Assembly: GCA_002339805.1 (NCBI GenBank)
Contig: DDKW01000033.1
Span: 6,402 to 70,401, forward strand
Direction of reading: 5' to 3'
Source of the DNA: Dehalococcoidia bacterium UBA2588
Lineage (GTDB): Bacteria > Chloroflexota > Dehalococcoidia > Lucifugimonadales > UBA3495
DNA: 64,000 bases
The notes beneath the pieces were generated by a model. That model did not search any database. It was not told the origin of the DNA and saw nothing but the letters and a program-made list of their open reading frames with translations. Each line of letters starts with the position of its first letter. Within the stretch, counting starts at the first letter, position 1. The translations under genes were made by a program, and so were the position numbers. Positions 52,191 to 60,978 of the stretch are shown one piece after another.

Positions 52191-52621
52191 AGTTACCTCC
52201 CTTAGAAGTGTAATTTTAAAATATCAAAACTATTATCTCGTTCAATTGTTACTTAGTAAACGAAAATAGCAACATATTTAAAGAAATATTACGAAAACTC
52301 ACTCAAATATTATGTAAACTTACGAACAGCATAATACATATTACGAGTTAAGATGCTCATGGTTCTTTAGACGCATATTACTCGTGCAGTATTCCCAAGA
52401 TCTCCGCATCAGTCGAGATACAGTAAACCGTTTATAAGTAGTGATTGATGAGGTTACTTGGAATATCATTTGAAATTTACCAATTACAGGAGGGACCTGT
52501 ACATCTAATAGTAAGCAAACTGGACAATATAGGAAATTTATACGGAGGTATCAGAAACAAGCTATCTGAATTGCGCGTAGTTTAGTTGAAATAAAGCATT
52601 GCAAATGCAATTTCACCTAGA
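52191..52621. other. Largest intergenic gap (431 bp)
   Basis: Nothing certain is encoded here. It holds the upstream region of the membrane-protein gene, three TTACGA boxes (52289, 52320, 52341), one fused to a CATAAT -10 element, and then about 270 bp that may be transcribed rightward. That part contains a possible 45-residue frame (52448-52585) without a good ribosome site. A weak hairpin (GCATT-GCA-AATGC) lies near 52597. No DnaA-box cluster is visible, so it does not look like an origin despite the neighbouring dnaN. Confidence 0.5.
52320..52339 (+). promoter_or_regulatory. TTACGAA box with -10 CATAAT in the gap
   Basis: TTACGAACAGCATAATACAT matches the box upstream of the racemase-like gene (15411) at all but a few positions. 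Further TTACGA copies lie 31 bp upstream and 21 bp downstream, which are near whole numbers of helical turns. It suggests a promoter with operator sites that would transcribe the otherwise empty gap. Confidence 0.4.
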
Positions 52622-53764
52622 TTACCATTGAACAAACATCGGCATAATTACATGAGTATAGCCGTCATCTTCAAGCGGTTTAAAAACCCCTGGGCTAGAT
52701 GCAGTGGTAGTCTCAAGCACTAGATTGCCTTTATCCAGTACCGCTAATACATCCATTAAATAACGACTGTTGAAAGCAATTTTAGATTCTTCCCCTTCTA
52801 GTGATTCAGCATCGACAACATCTTCGTTATCACCCACTTCTTCGGATCTAGCAGATATCAAAGCTTTCCCATTATCTTCTTCTTCTTCTGTAGGAGGGAT
52901 TAATTGCATTCTGACTATATTGCTACCATCCCTAGCAAATATTGAAGCTGAACGGACAGCTCTCTGGAGAGCATTAGTATCGAAAGTAGATTTCGTTGAA
53001 TATTCTTCAGGCAATAACTGCTGGTAATTCGGGAAATTACCTTGCAGTAGTTGTGACACTATTTCAATATCACCACTCCTGAATAATATTTGCCCCCTAG
53101 TGGGCGTCATGACCACTTCAATTTCTTGAGAGTCATCAGATATCAATCTATTAAGCTCATTCATAGTTCTGGCAGGTATTATAACCTCTATGTTTCCATC
53201 TATTGGTTCGGTCAATTTATCTTTTTGTACAGCAAGCCTAAACCCGTCAGCAGCAGCCAAACTGAAATCGTCCCCTTCAAGTTTTAACTCTACACCTGTC
53301 AGAACCGGACGAGATTCTTCAGTGGCAGCTGCGAATGCAACTCTCGAAATTGCTTTCTTTAATACGCCTGCATTTATTACTGCTCTAATACCATCTAACA
53401 CAGTTGGGATTGGAGGAAATTCTTCTGCATCTATACCATTTATAGTCGCTTTCGATCTTCCACTCGAAATACTTAATATCCCATTACCTTCTGGCAAAGA
53501 AACATCGATTTTGTCACCTTCCAACGTATTTACGAATTCTGTAAGAATTCGTGCAGGCAAGGTTATGGCTCCTTCATCTTCAATTGAAGCACCTATCCAA
53601 GTAGTAATCGCAATCTCCAAGTTAGTAGCAGATAATTTTAGCCTGGACTGATCTGTACTAATTAGCACATTTTGAGTCACTGGCAACGTAGATCTGGTGG
53701 CAACCGCTCTGCCTACTACAGCTAGGCCTTTACTTAAATTTTCTTGCAAGCATGATAGTCTCAT
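52622..53764 (-). CDS. dnaN: DNA polymerase III beta sliding clamp
   Basis: The 380-residue protein has the three-domain clamp layout, with LPVTQNVLISTD near the start, the middle-domain block SRVAFAAATEESRPVLTGV, and the C-terminal YTHVIMPMFVQ. It rings DNA and tethers polymerase III. ATG 53764 (AAGG site) is preferred over the adjacent TTG. It is isolated from dnaA and gyrB, so this is not a classical origin region. Confidence 0.95.
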   Translation of the reverse strand: MRLSCLQENLSKGLAVVGRAVATRSTLPVTQNVLISTDQSRLKLSATNLEIAITTWIGASIEDEGAITLPARILTEFVNTLEGDKIDVSLPEGNGILSISSGRSKATINGIDAEEFPPIPTVLDGIRAVINAGVLKKAISRVAFAAATEESRPVLTGVELKLEGDDFSLAAADGFRLAVQKDKLTEPIDGNIEVIIPARTMNELNRLISDDSQEIEVVMTPTRGQILFRSGDIEIVSQLLQGNFPNYQQLLPEEYSTKSTFDTNALQRAVRSASIFARDGSNIVRMQLIPPTEEEEDNGKALISARSEEVGDNEDVVDAESLEGEESKIAFNSRYLMDVLAVLDKGNLVLETTTASSPGVFKPLEDDGYTHVIMPMFVQW

Positions 53765-53805
53765 CAAATCAACCTTATGAATAGAATAACTGTACTCTAA
53801 AGAAT

Positions 53806-53834
53806 ATTATGTCAGCCTGTGTTTTGAAAGACAA
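53806..53834 (-). promoter_or_regulatory. dnaN promoter
   Basis: On the minus strand TTGTCT and CATAAT are separated by exactly 17 nt, placed about 45 nt upstream of the dnaN start. Matches are 4 of 6 and 5 of 6. Confidence 0.5.
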
Positions 53835-53886
53835 GCATCACTTTTCATGTATAAACCGAATAAATATATGCTTTTATTTTGTTTGA

Positions 53887-53892
53887 TATAAT
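53887..53892 (+). promoter_or_regulatory. -10 element for the AlaX-like gene
   Basis: A perfect TATAAT lies 18 nt before the ATG, so the leader would be only about 10 nt and almost wholly ribosome site. No good -35 is visible. Confidence 0.4.
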
Positions 53893-53909
53893 CTCCGGAC
53901 GGAGGGAAT

Positions 53910-54629
53910 ATGACGGACTTATTATTTCACAAAGACTCTTACCTTCAATCTTCCAGTGCTACAGTAGTAAAAATTGTGGAAGATAACGGCATAATACTGG
54001 ATAAAACAGTATTTTACCCCGGAGGAGGGGGACAACCACACGATCTGGGCATCCTTTCTTTCGAATCGAAAATCGCAAACGTTATCAAAGTACAAAATGT
54101 CAAAGGAGAAATTATTCATTGGATAGAAAATGATCCTGGTATTACTGTAGGTCAATCAGTAATAGCAGAGATAGATTGGAACAGAAGGTATACCCTGATG
54201 AGAACGCACACGGCATTGCATATACTATGCGGAGTCGTATGGCGAGACCATAAAGCACAAGTCACTGGTGGAGATATGCAACCAGGGACTGCTCGAATGG
54301 ATTTTGAATTTGACAATATGACAGCTGAATTTTCTGAACAGATAGAAGAAGCTATTAACCTAGAAGTAAATGATAATAAGCCCATTATAATAAATTTCCT
54401 TACGCGACAAGAAGCGAACCAAGTTCCAGATCTGATAAGAACAAAAATCAACTTGCTCCCTGAAGGAATCTCTGAAATACGCACGATCGACATCAGTGGG
54501 CTCGATCTTCAAGCGGACGGAGGCACCCATGTCAAAACCACATCTGAAGTAGGATTCATAAAGGTCACCGGGCATGAAAGCAAAGGAAGAATCAATAAAA
54601 GATTACGAATCGCTTTGGACCAAGCTTAA
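53910..54629 (+). CDS. AlaX-type alanyl-tRNA editing protein
   Basis: The 239-residue protein matches the second-half editing domain of AlaRS: YPGGGGQPHD, the zinc motif RTHTALHIL (HxxxH), and the third ligand region, which reads QADGGTHV. The usual Cys of CGGTH is Asp here, so the zinc site would be His/His/Asp/His or lacks one Cys. AlaX proteins hydrolyse Ser- or Gly-tRNA-Ala. It starts with a GGAGGG site and lies 9 nt ahead of hyuA, with which it may be co-transcribed. Confidence 0.87.
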   Translation: MTDLLFHKDSYLQSSSATVVKIVEDNGIILDKTVFYPGGGGQPHDLGILSFESKIANVIKVQNVKGEIIHWIENDPGITVGQSVIAEIDWNRRYTLMRTHTALHILCGVVWRDHKAQVTGGDMQPGTARMDFEFDNMTAEFSEQIEEAINLEVNDNKPIIINFLTRQEANQVPDLIRTKINLLPEGISEIRTIDISGLDLQADGGTHVKTTSEVGFIKVTGHESKGRINKRLRIALDQA

Positions 54630-54638
54630 GATAAACCA

Positions 54639-56657
54639 ATGTCAAACACTTATCAAAATACATGCTTAGTAGGTATAGACATCGGTGGAACCTTCACCGA
54701 TATAATCCTGCTACAAAATGAAGGTATCACAGTTACTAAAGTCCCTTCGACTCCGTTAGATCCATCTCAGGCGGTGATTAATGGATTGAAGGAATTGAAT
54801 ATCACTTCAGGAGAATTTGTGCATGGGACGACTATTGCGACTAATGCACTACTAGAGAAAACTGGTGCGCTGACAGCTCTCATAACTACCAAGGGATTCG
54901 AAGACGTGCTAGAAATTGGGAGACAAAGCAGACCAGATTTATATGACTTTAATGTACAAAAGCCCGAACCATTAGCAAATCAGAACATGAGATACGGGCT
55001 TACCGAAAGAACTGATAGCAATGGAATCATTATTGAAGATCTAGATAACGACTTGTTGGAGCAAATAATATCCCAAATCAAAGATAGTGCAGCGGAATCT
55101 GTGGCAGTAAGTCTATTATTTTCTTTTCTGAATCCTGCTCATGAACAATTGATACTAGAAAAATTAAAATCGCAGATCCCTTTGATTTACGCCTCAATAT
55201 CAAGTGAGATCGTGCCTGAATTTCGTGAATATGAAAGAACTAGCACAGTAGTCATAAATTCATATGTGGGTCCGAAAGTTTCACAATACATGGACAACCT
55301 CACTAGTAAAGTCGAACATCCAATCAGAGTGATGCAATCCTCTGGAGGAAGCATAACCTCCCAATTAGCCTCTAAAGAGCCGGTCCGAACAATACTCAGT
55401 GGTCCCGCAGGAGGAGTAGTTGGAGCTTACAGGACTGCCAAACAAGCTGGTATTGACCAAATTATATCTATAGATATGGGAGGCACATCAACTGACGTAT
55501 CTATATGCCCCAACCGTATTCAAGAAACCACTCAAGCCAACATATCAGGATATCCCATAAGTATTCCTATGATAGAAATACATACAGTCGGCGCTGGAGG
55601 TGGTTCAATAGCAGCGATAAATGCGGGAGGTTCATTATCGGTGGGGCCTTCATCCGCTGGATCCGATCCTGGGCCAGCTTGCTATGGACTTGGCAATGAT
55701 ATAACTGTGACTGATGCAAACCTTATCTTGGGAAGAATCCAACCAGACTTTTTCCTAGGGGGAACAATTCAACTAGACGTCGAAAAGGCCCGAGATTCCA
55801 TCACCAGATTAGCCACAGAAATAAATTCATCTGAAACCGATGCAGCATTAGGAATAATAAAAGTGGTCAATGCCAACATGGAGCGAGCCATTCGTTCGAT
55901 CTCATTAGAACGAGGGCATGATCCGAGGGACTTCGCCCTTTTACCTTTTGGAGGAGCAGGAGCTCTACATGCATGTGAACTGTCTAACGAGATAGGTATA
56001 TCTACAGTGTTCATTCCTCCTTATCCAGGAGTACTATCTGCATTAGGCGTCGCTATAGCAGATATATCTAAAGATTACTCTAGAACTGTAATGATTACTC
56101 CAGGACATCAAATGCTGGAGCAACTAGAAACAGAATATAACGGCATGGAAAGTAATGCACGTTCAGACTTTAAATCTGAAAGTCTCAATACCGCCAATCT
56201 TATATTCAACCGTTATATAGATATAAGATATGTAGGCCAGTCTTACGAACTGCTAATCCCATTCCCTGCATCCAACATTAAAGACAGCGAAGAGTTACAA
56301 AGCTTAATAACAACTGATTTCGAAACAGCTCACCAGCAACGTTTTGGTTACTGTGATACATCACAAAACATTGAAGTAGTGAATGTAAGATTAAAAGCAG
56401 TACTGCCAAGTACAACACAAATACCTGAGGCTAATTCACCAAAGGCTTCCATTGATAGTAAGCCTATAGATAAGAGGCCTATATATTTTCAAACTACCAG
56501 CCTAATGACCCCTGTGTATAACCGTCAGAATATCCAAGTGAACCAAAAAATAAAGGGGCCTGCTTTGATAACCCAATTCGACACTAGCATACCTGTATTC
56601 CCTGGTTGGGTCGCACAGAAAGACCAACTGAACAACTTAATTCTTAAGTCAATATAG
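54639..56657 (+). CDS. hyuA: Hydantoinase/oxoprolinase subunit A (HyuA)
   Basis: The 672-residue protein has an actin-like ATPase core: VGIDIGGTFTDIILL at the N-terminus, HGTTIATNALLE, the central IDMGGTSTDVS, and a C-terminal block from about 500. It pairs with HyuB to hydrolyse 5-oxoproline, hydantoin or related rings using ATP. Acetone or acetophenone carboxylase-like roles are alternatives. It is followed by hyuB after 92 nt. Confidence 0.88.
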   Translation: MSNTYQNTCLVGIDIGGTFTDIILLQNEGITVTKVPSTPLDPSQAVINGLKELNITSGEFVHGTTIATNALLEKTGALTALITTKGFEDVLEIGRQSRPDLYDFNVQKPEPLANQNMRYGLTERTDSNGIIIEDLDNDLLEQIISQIKDSAAESVAVSLLFSFLNPAHEQLILEKLKSQIPLIYASISSEIVPEFREYERTSTVVINSYVGPKVSQYMDNLTSKVEHPIRVMQSSGGSITSQLASKEPVRTILSGPAGGVVGAYRTAKQAGIDQIISIDMGGTSTDVSICPNRIQETTQANISGYPISIPMIEIHTVGAGGGSIAAINAGGSLSVGPSSAGSDPGPACYGLGNDITVTDANLILGRIQPDFFLGGTIQLDVEKARDSITRLATEINSSETDAALGIIKVVNANMERAIRSISLERGHDPRDFALLPFGGAGALHACELSNEIGISTVFIPPYPGVLSALGVAIADISKDYSRTVMITPGHQMLEQLETEYNGMESNARSDFKSESLNTANLIFNRYIDIRYVGQSYELLIPFPASNIKDSEELQSLITTDFETAHQQRFGYCDTSQNIEVVNVRLKAVLPSTTQIPEANSPKASIDSKPIDKRPIYFQTTSLMTPVYNRQNIQVNQKIKGPALITQFDTSIPVFPGWVAQKDQLNNLILKSI

Positions 56658-56749
56658 CATCACTTTGTGTTCTCTTTAACGACCCTAATAGTTGACCTTT
56701 CATAACCTCTGCTTCAGAATGAATCTGAAAACCATATGAAGGCTATAGC

Positions 56750-58321
56750 ATGGCAGTAGATCCAATAAGTTTAGAGGTAATAAAGAACCTATTAATCTCC
56801 ATCGCGGATGAAATGGGAGTTACTTTACAGCGAACCTCGTATTCTCCAAACATCAAAGAACGCAAAGATTTTTCCTGCGCCGTTTTCGATCAAACAGGCC
56901 AAATGGTTGCCCAAGCAGCTCACCAGCCTGTCCACTTAGGAGCCATGCCTGCTTCCGTAGAGGCAGCATTACAAAAATTCGGTACTGCACTCGAATCCGA
57001 CGACATAATCATTCTTAATGATCCTTACATGGGAGGCACCCATTTACCAGATATCACTATGTTAGCTCCTGTATTTCAGGAAAACTCATTAATAGGGTAT
57101 ATTGCAAATAGGGGCCACCATGCTGATGTAGGAGGAATGACACCAGGGTCATTACCTCTCTCTACTGAGCTCTATCAAGAAGGCTTGATAATTCCACCTA
57201 TAAAATTGGGGCATAAGGGTTCTATCAACAACGAAATAGTAGATCTTATTTGCAGGAATTCTAGAACCCCTGATGAACGAAGAGGTGATTTGTCAGCACA
57301 AATAGCTTCAATAAAGATAGGAGCAAGAAGATTAGAAGACATCACCACAAAGTATGGCATAAATAGTATTGCTGAACATATGGAAGCAATACTTGAATAT
57401 TCAGAAATAATCACACGTAAGACCATCGACAATATACCGGATGGTACATACCGAGCTGAAGATTTCATGGACGATGATGGGCTAACAGAAGACCCTGTCA
57501 AAATACAGGTTACGGTAACAATACAAGATGACCAAATTCATATAGATTTCACTGGCACTGACAAAGAAAGGCCTGGATGTATAAATGCACCTAAAGCCGT
57601 TACTACTTCAGCATGCTTATACGTGATCAGATGCATAGTAGGAGAAGCCGCACCAGCAAACCAAGGTTGTTTAAGACCGATAACTATCACTCTACCTGAA
57701 GGTACGGTGACCAACCCTCTTCCACAAAGAGGGGTAGCGGGGGGAAATGTCGAAACTTCCCAAAGAATAACTGACATATTATTAGCAGCATTTGCTAAAG
57801 CATTACCAGAATTAATTCCAGCATCAAGTCAAGGAACTATGAATAACATACTCATAGGAGGCCATCACCATCACGACCATACCCCTTTTGTCTACTATGA
57901 AACAATTGCAGGAGGCATGGGAGGAACCCCTACAAAATCAGGTGAATCCGCAATCCATAGTCATATGACTAATACGATGAATACGCCCATAGAAGCATTA
58001 GAATTTGCTTTCCCCTTAAGAATTAAGCAATATGCAATCCGTAAAGGTTCAGGAGGAACAGGGCTAAATTCCGGAGGCGATGGCGTCATTAGAGACTATG
58101 AATTTTTATCTCCAGCAAGAGTCACAATACTGTCTGAACGTCGTCAAAACCCACCACCAGGAGCCTTAGGAGGCGGAGATGGCCAAACAGGACAAAACAT
58201 CCTTTACCGATCAGGATTTGAATCATTTAAGCTTAAAGGCAAAGAAACATTAGATGTAGCGCCCGGAGATATTATAAGCATTCAGACACCAGGGGGAGGA
58301 GCCTGGGGAAAACCTGAATAA
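56750..58321 (+). CDS. hyuB: Hydantoinase/oxoprolinase subunit B (HyuB)
   Basis: The 523-residue protein has the HyuB signatures: QRTSYSPNIKERKDFSCAVFD, NDPYMGGTHLPDITMLAPVF, GHHADVGGMTPGS and the His-rich GGHHHHDHTP. It is the partner of hyuA and supplies the ring-opening active site. Subunit order and lengths are typical. The specific substrate is not determined. Confidence 0.88.
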   Translation: MAVDPISLEVIKNLLISIADEMGVTLQRTSYSPNIKERKDFSCAVFDQTGQMVAQAAHQPVHLGAMPASVEAALQKFGTALESDDIIILNDPYMGGTHLPDITMLAPVFQENSLIGYIANRGHHADVGGMTPGSLPLSTELYQEGLIIPPIKLGHKGSINNEIVDLICRNSRTPDERRGDLSAQIASIKIGARRLEDITTKYGINSIAEHMEAILEYSEIITRKTIDNIPDGTYRAEDFMDDDGLTEDPVKIQVTVTIQDDQIHIDFTGTDKERPGCINAPKAVTTSACLYVIRCIVGEAAPANQGCLRPITITLPEGTVTNPLPQRGVAGGNVETSQRITDILLAAFAKALPELIPASSQGTMNNILIGGHHHHDHTPFVYYETIAGGMGGTPTKSGESAIHSHMTNTMNTPIEALEFAFPLRIKQYAIRKGSGGTGLNSGGDGVIRDYEFLSPARVTILSERRQNPPPGALGGGDGQTGQNILYRSGFESFKLKGKETLDVAPGDIISIQTPGGGAWGKPE

Positions 58322-58345
58322 CATTTTCAGAATATTTGAGACCCA

Positions 58346-58375
58346 TTCCCAAATACCCTTTAAAAATAGTATAAT
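58346..58375 (+). promoter_or_regulatory. Promoter of the twin DUF1059 genes
   Basis: TTCCCA and a perfect TATAAT (58370-58375) with 18 nt between lie 34 nt before the first ATG. Confidence 0.45.
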
Positions 58376-58409
58376 ACCCATACAAATTAATTAAAGAAGG
58401 GATATTTAA

Positions 58410-58607
58410 ATGGCTACTAAATTCGTGCGATGCAACGCGATCTTATCTTACGCTCTAGACAAAGAAGGAAAAATTTGCAAACGGGTGATAACCGCTGAAG
58501 ATGAAGAAGGAGTAATAAAAGCTATGATAGAACATGTATCTGACTGTCAAAACATAGATGGAAGTGAACTTACAGAAAATATCAGAGCTTGTATCAAGAC
58601 CCACTAA
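58410..58607 (+). CDS. DUF1059-like small protein, copy 1
   Basis: The 65-residue protein resembles DUF1059 domains: an N-terminal RCNAILSYAL, a central GKICKRV strand, an acidic helix (EDEEGVIKAMIEHV) and the end IRACIKTH. Four Cys and two His could bind metal. It is followed by a paralogue after 42 nt. ATG 58410 has an AAGGGA site. Function unknown. Confidence 0.7.
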   Translation: MATKFVRCNAILSYALDKEGKICKRVITAEDEEGVIKAMIEHVSDCQNIDGSELTENIRACIKTH

Positions 58608-58649
58608 TATCTATAATGTGCTGAATAAACCATTTAAAAGGGGGAAGAA

Positions 58650-58847
58650 ATGGCTATTCAATTCGCTCGATGCAACGCAATGTTGTCGTTAGCTCTAGAC
58701 AGTCAAGGGAGACCATGCCGATACGTGGCAAAATCTGAAACTGATGATGGAGTCATAGCAGATATGGTTAACCACATATCAACTGAACATGATATAGATG
58801 GAGATGATCACGTCGCGAACATCAAAGCCTGTATCAGAACCCACTAG
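58650..58847 (+). CDS. DUF1059-like small protein, copy 2
   Basis: The 65-residue paralogue shares about half its residues with copy 1, including RCNA.LS.ALD, DGVI..M, IDG and ACI.TH. One Cys of copy 1 (VSDCQNID) is Glu here (ISTEHDID), so the non-shared Cys is not essential. It has a strong GGGGGAAG ribosome site and ends before a good terminator. Confidence 0.7.
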   Translation: MAIQFARCNAMLSLALDSQGRPCRYVAKSETDDGVIADMVNHISTEHDIDGDDHVANIKACIRTH

Positions 58848-58865
58848 AACTTTCAGAAGGTACAT

Positions 58866-58899
58866 AAGAGGATGACAATAGTCATCCTCTTAAATTTTT
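58866..58899 (+). terminator. Bidirectional intrinsic terminator
   Basis: AAGAGGATGAC pairs perfectly with GTCATCCTCTT around AATA, followed by an A/T-rich tail with five T. It separates the DUF1059 pair from the convergent Lin0512 gene and is the only clear hairpin terminator at a convergent junction in the window. Confidence 0.8.
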
Positions 58900-58901
58900 A
58901 A

Positions 58902-59246
58902 CTATTCGCCATCATCAAAACTGACAATAATGATGGCATTAGAAACCAATGTTCCATCTGTACCATCTTCGTTAAGGACTTCAAGCCCGCCATGCACCAC
59001 ATTAATGTGGCCAGTTCCGTGTGGTAGTGTAGCCAACACCGCAGCTCCATCAACTGCTTCTGGTTTAGGAGAACCAATAGTTACGTCAACTCTCATATCA
59101 TCCGCTGTCTTTCCTAAAAGTCTTTGAAATCCCAAACTGCTATGATGCAATGCATCAAACACAGCTCTCTTAGCAGTATTTGTATAATCTAATCCATGAA
59201 CATCTACTCCCATACCCATTTCTGTAACACATTTAACTAAAGCCAT
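58902..59246 (-). CDS. Lin0512 family protein
   Basis: The 114-residue protein begins MALVKCVTEMGMGVDVHG and contains DYTNTAKRAVFDALHHSS, the pattern of the conserved Lin0512 family. The function is unknown; members are short, cytoplasmic and found in diverse bacteria. ATG 59246 has a GAGGG site. It is divergent from modA with 80 bp between starts. Confidence 0.85.
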   Translation of the reverse strand: MALVKCVTEMGMGVDVHGLDYTNTAKRAVFDALHHSSLGFQRLLGKTADDMRVDVTIGSPKPEAVDGAAVLATLPHGTGHINVVHGGLEVLNEDGTDGTLVSNAIIIVSFDDGE

Positions 59247-59326
59247 CTAAATTAACCCTCTTTATTTGATTTTTGTATTTTATATAAGATAATCGGGATT
59301 AATCAAATAAATTAACAAAATACAAC

Positions 59327-60154
59327 ATGACCAATTTAATACTTAAGTTTCAAAAAAGATATATCGGATATATGGTGCTAATCATTTTTATGATCAACAT
59401 CAGTGGTTTAAGTTGTAGCCAAAGCGATCATGAAAAATCCCAAAATGAACTAATTATATTTGCTGCTTCATCATTGATGGATCCTTATACTCAAATATCT
59501 AACTCATTCATGAAAAAATATCCTCACATTGAAGTCAAAATCAATTATGCAGGTAGCCAAAAATTAATGACACAGATCTCTCATGGCGCGAAATCCGACA
59601 TATATGCCTCTGCTGATATCTCTCAAATTCAAACACTCCAAGAATTAGGCCTAGTCCATAGCGACCCCATTTTTTTCGCAAGTAACAAACTATCAATGAT
59701 CGTAAACAATCGCCGCATTGGTGAAATACAGCAATTGAATGACCTAGCAAAGCCTAATATCAAAATTGTCTTAGCTCACTCTTCTGTACCGATAGGAGCT
59801 TATAGTCAAAAATTAATTGCTAATATTGCCAACACATCGGATATTTCAATCAACAATTTCGAAAACCTCATTTATAACAATGTCGTATCTTATGAGGACA
59901 GTGTAAAATCAGTCGTGATGAAAACTGTGCTAGGAGAAGCTGACGTTGGAATAGTTTACGCATCCGATGCAAAGCTCAAACATGTAGTGAAAGATACATA
60001 TCAAATAAAGATCCCTGAAACCATTAATGTGATGGCAGAATACTTTGCTGCAAGCATACATCCAAGTTCAAATCTAACAGATAATTTTCTATCTTTTCTG
60101 CAAACCGAACCAGCACGGGAAATATTACGCCAGCATGGATTTGAAACAGAATGA
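59327..60154 (+). CDS. modA: Molybdate/tungstate-binding lipoprotein ModA
   Basis: The 275-residue protein has an N-terminal signal with a Cys at GLSC (imperfect lipobox) and the ModA-type start IIFAASSLMDPY, followed by KINYAGSQKLMTQISHGAKSDIYASAD. It binds molybdate or tungstate outside the membrane. No ribosome site precedes the ATG, so it may be translated leaderless or from a weak site. The stop overlaps the modB start (ATGA). Confidence 0.9.
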   Translation: MTNLILKFQKRYIGYMVLIIFMINISGLSCSQSDHEKSQNELIIFAASSLMDPYTQISNSFMKKYPHIEVKINYAGSQKLMTQISHGAKSDIYASADISQIQTLQELGLVHSDPIFFASNKLSMIVNNRRIGEIQQLNDLAKPNIKIVLAHSSVPIGAYSQKLIANIANTSDISINNFENLIYNNVVSYEDSVKSVVMKTVLGEADVGIVYASDAKLKHVVKDTYQIKIPETINVMAEYFAASIHPSSNLTDNFLSFLQTEPAREILRQHGFETE

Positions 60155-60975
60155 TTAAAGGAAAAGCCATACAACAAAATCCTGCAAAGCCGAGCCATGC
60201 GCTTGGTGCTCTTATAATTATTGTGTACGTTTTTTTCATCGGACTACCATTATTGGCATTAATTATTAAAACAGCATCGTCAGGTTCCCTTCTGAATGTA
60301 CTATTTTCATCAACCACATTACAGGCAATCAAACTTTCAATTATCACGAGCCTGATAAGCATAATTATCATCGTTATAATTGGCACTCCTGTAGCTTATA
60401 TAATATCTAGGTCAGACTCAAAAATACTAAAAATATTAGATATATTCATCGAATTACCAATCATTCTTCCCCCTATAGTAGCTGGCGTCGCTATGTTAAT
60501 GGCGTTCGGCAGACAAGGTATACTTGGTGGCACTCTAGAACAATTAGGAATTACAATTCCATTTACGACTACAGCCGTAATTTTTGCTCAAATTTTTGTA
60601 TCGGCGCCATTTTACATCCGCTCTGCAAGAATATCTTTTGGAGCCATTGATAAAGATCTGGAAGATCTTTCTAGAACATTAGGTAAATCTCCCTGGCATA
60701 CTTTTTGGAACATAACCATACCTTTGACTTGGACAGGACTAACTACTGGCATAGCTCTTTCCTGGGCTAGAAGTTTATCAGAATTCGGAGCGACCCTAAT
60801 GTTTGCCGGAAACATGATTGGGGAGACTCAAACAATGCCACTTGGCATAATGACCGCCATGGAAACGGACTTGAACACAGCCTTAAATTTATCTCTAGTA
60901 TTGCTAATGATATCGGTGATAATTCTTCTTGGAATCCATTTTCTATCGTCCAAGTTTTCTAGAACGAGGGTGTAA
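60151..60975 (+). CDS. modB: Molybdate ABC transporter permease ModB
   Basis: The 274-residue protein has about six membrane segments and the EAA loop DLSRTLGKSPWHTFWNITIP, followed by SWARSLSEFGATLMFAGN, which is diagnostic for ModB. It carries the substrate across the membrane with ModC. The start overlaps the modA stop by four bases. Confidence 0.92.
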   Translation: MIKGKAIQQNPAKPSHALGALIIIVYVFFIGLPLLALIIKTASSGSLLNVLFSSTTLQAIKLSIITSLISIIIIVIIGTPVAYIISRSDSKILKILDIFIELPIILPPIVAGVAMLMAFGRQGILGGTLEQLGITIPFTTTAVIFAQIFVSAPFYIRSARISFGAIDKDLEDLSRTLGKSPWHTFWNITIPLTWTGLTTGIALSWARSLSEFGATLMFAGNMIGETQTMPLGIMTAMETDLNTALNLSLVLLMISVIILLGIHFLSSKFSRTRV

Positions 60976-60978
60976 ATT

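Noticed and set aside
52448..52585. 45-residue protein gene
   Set aside because: The frame is open and plausible in composition, but it lacks a ribosome site and recognisable motifs, so it is not listed as a gene.
52191..52621. Replication origin next to dnaN
   Set aside because: No cluster of DnaA boxes or AT-rich unwinding repeats was seen, and dnaA and gyrB are absent.
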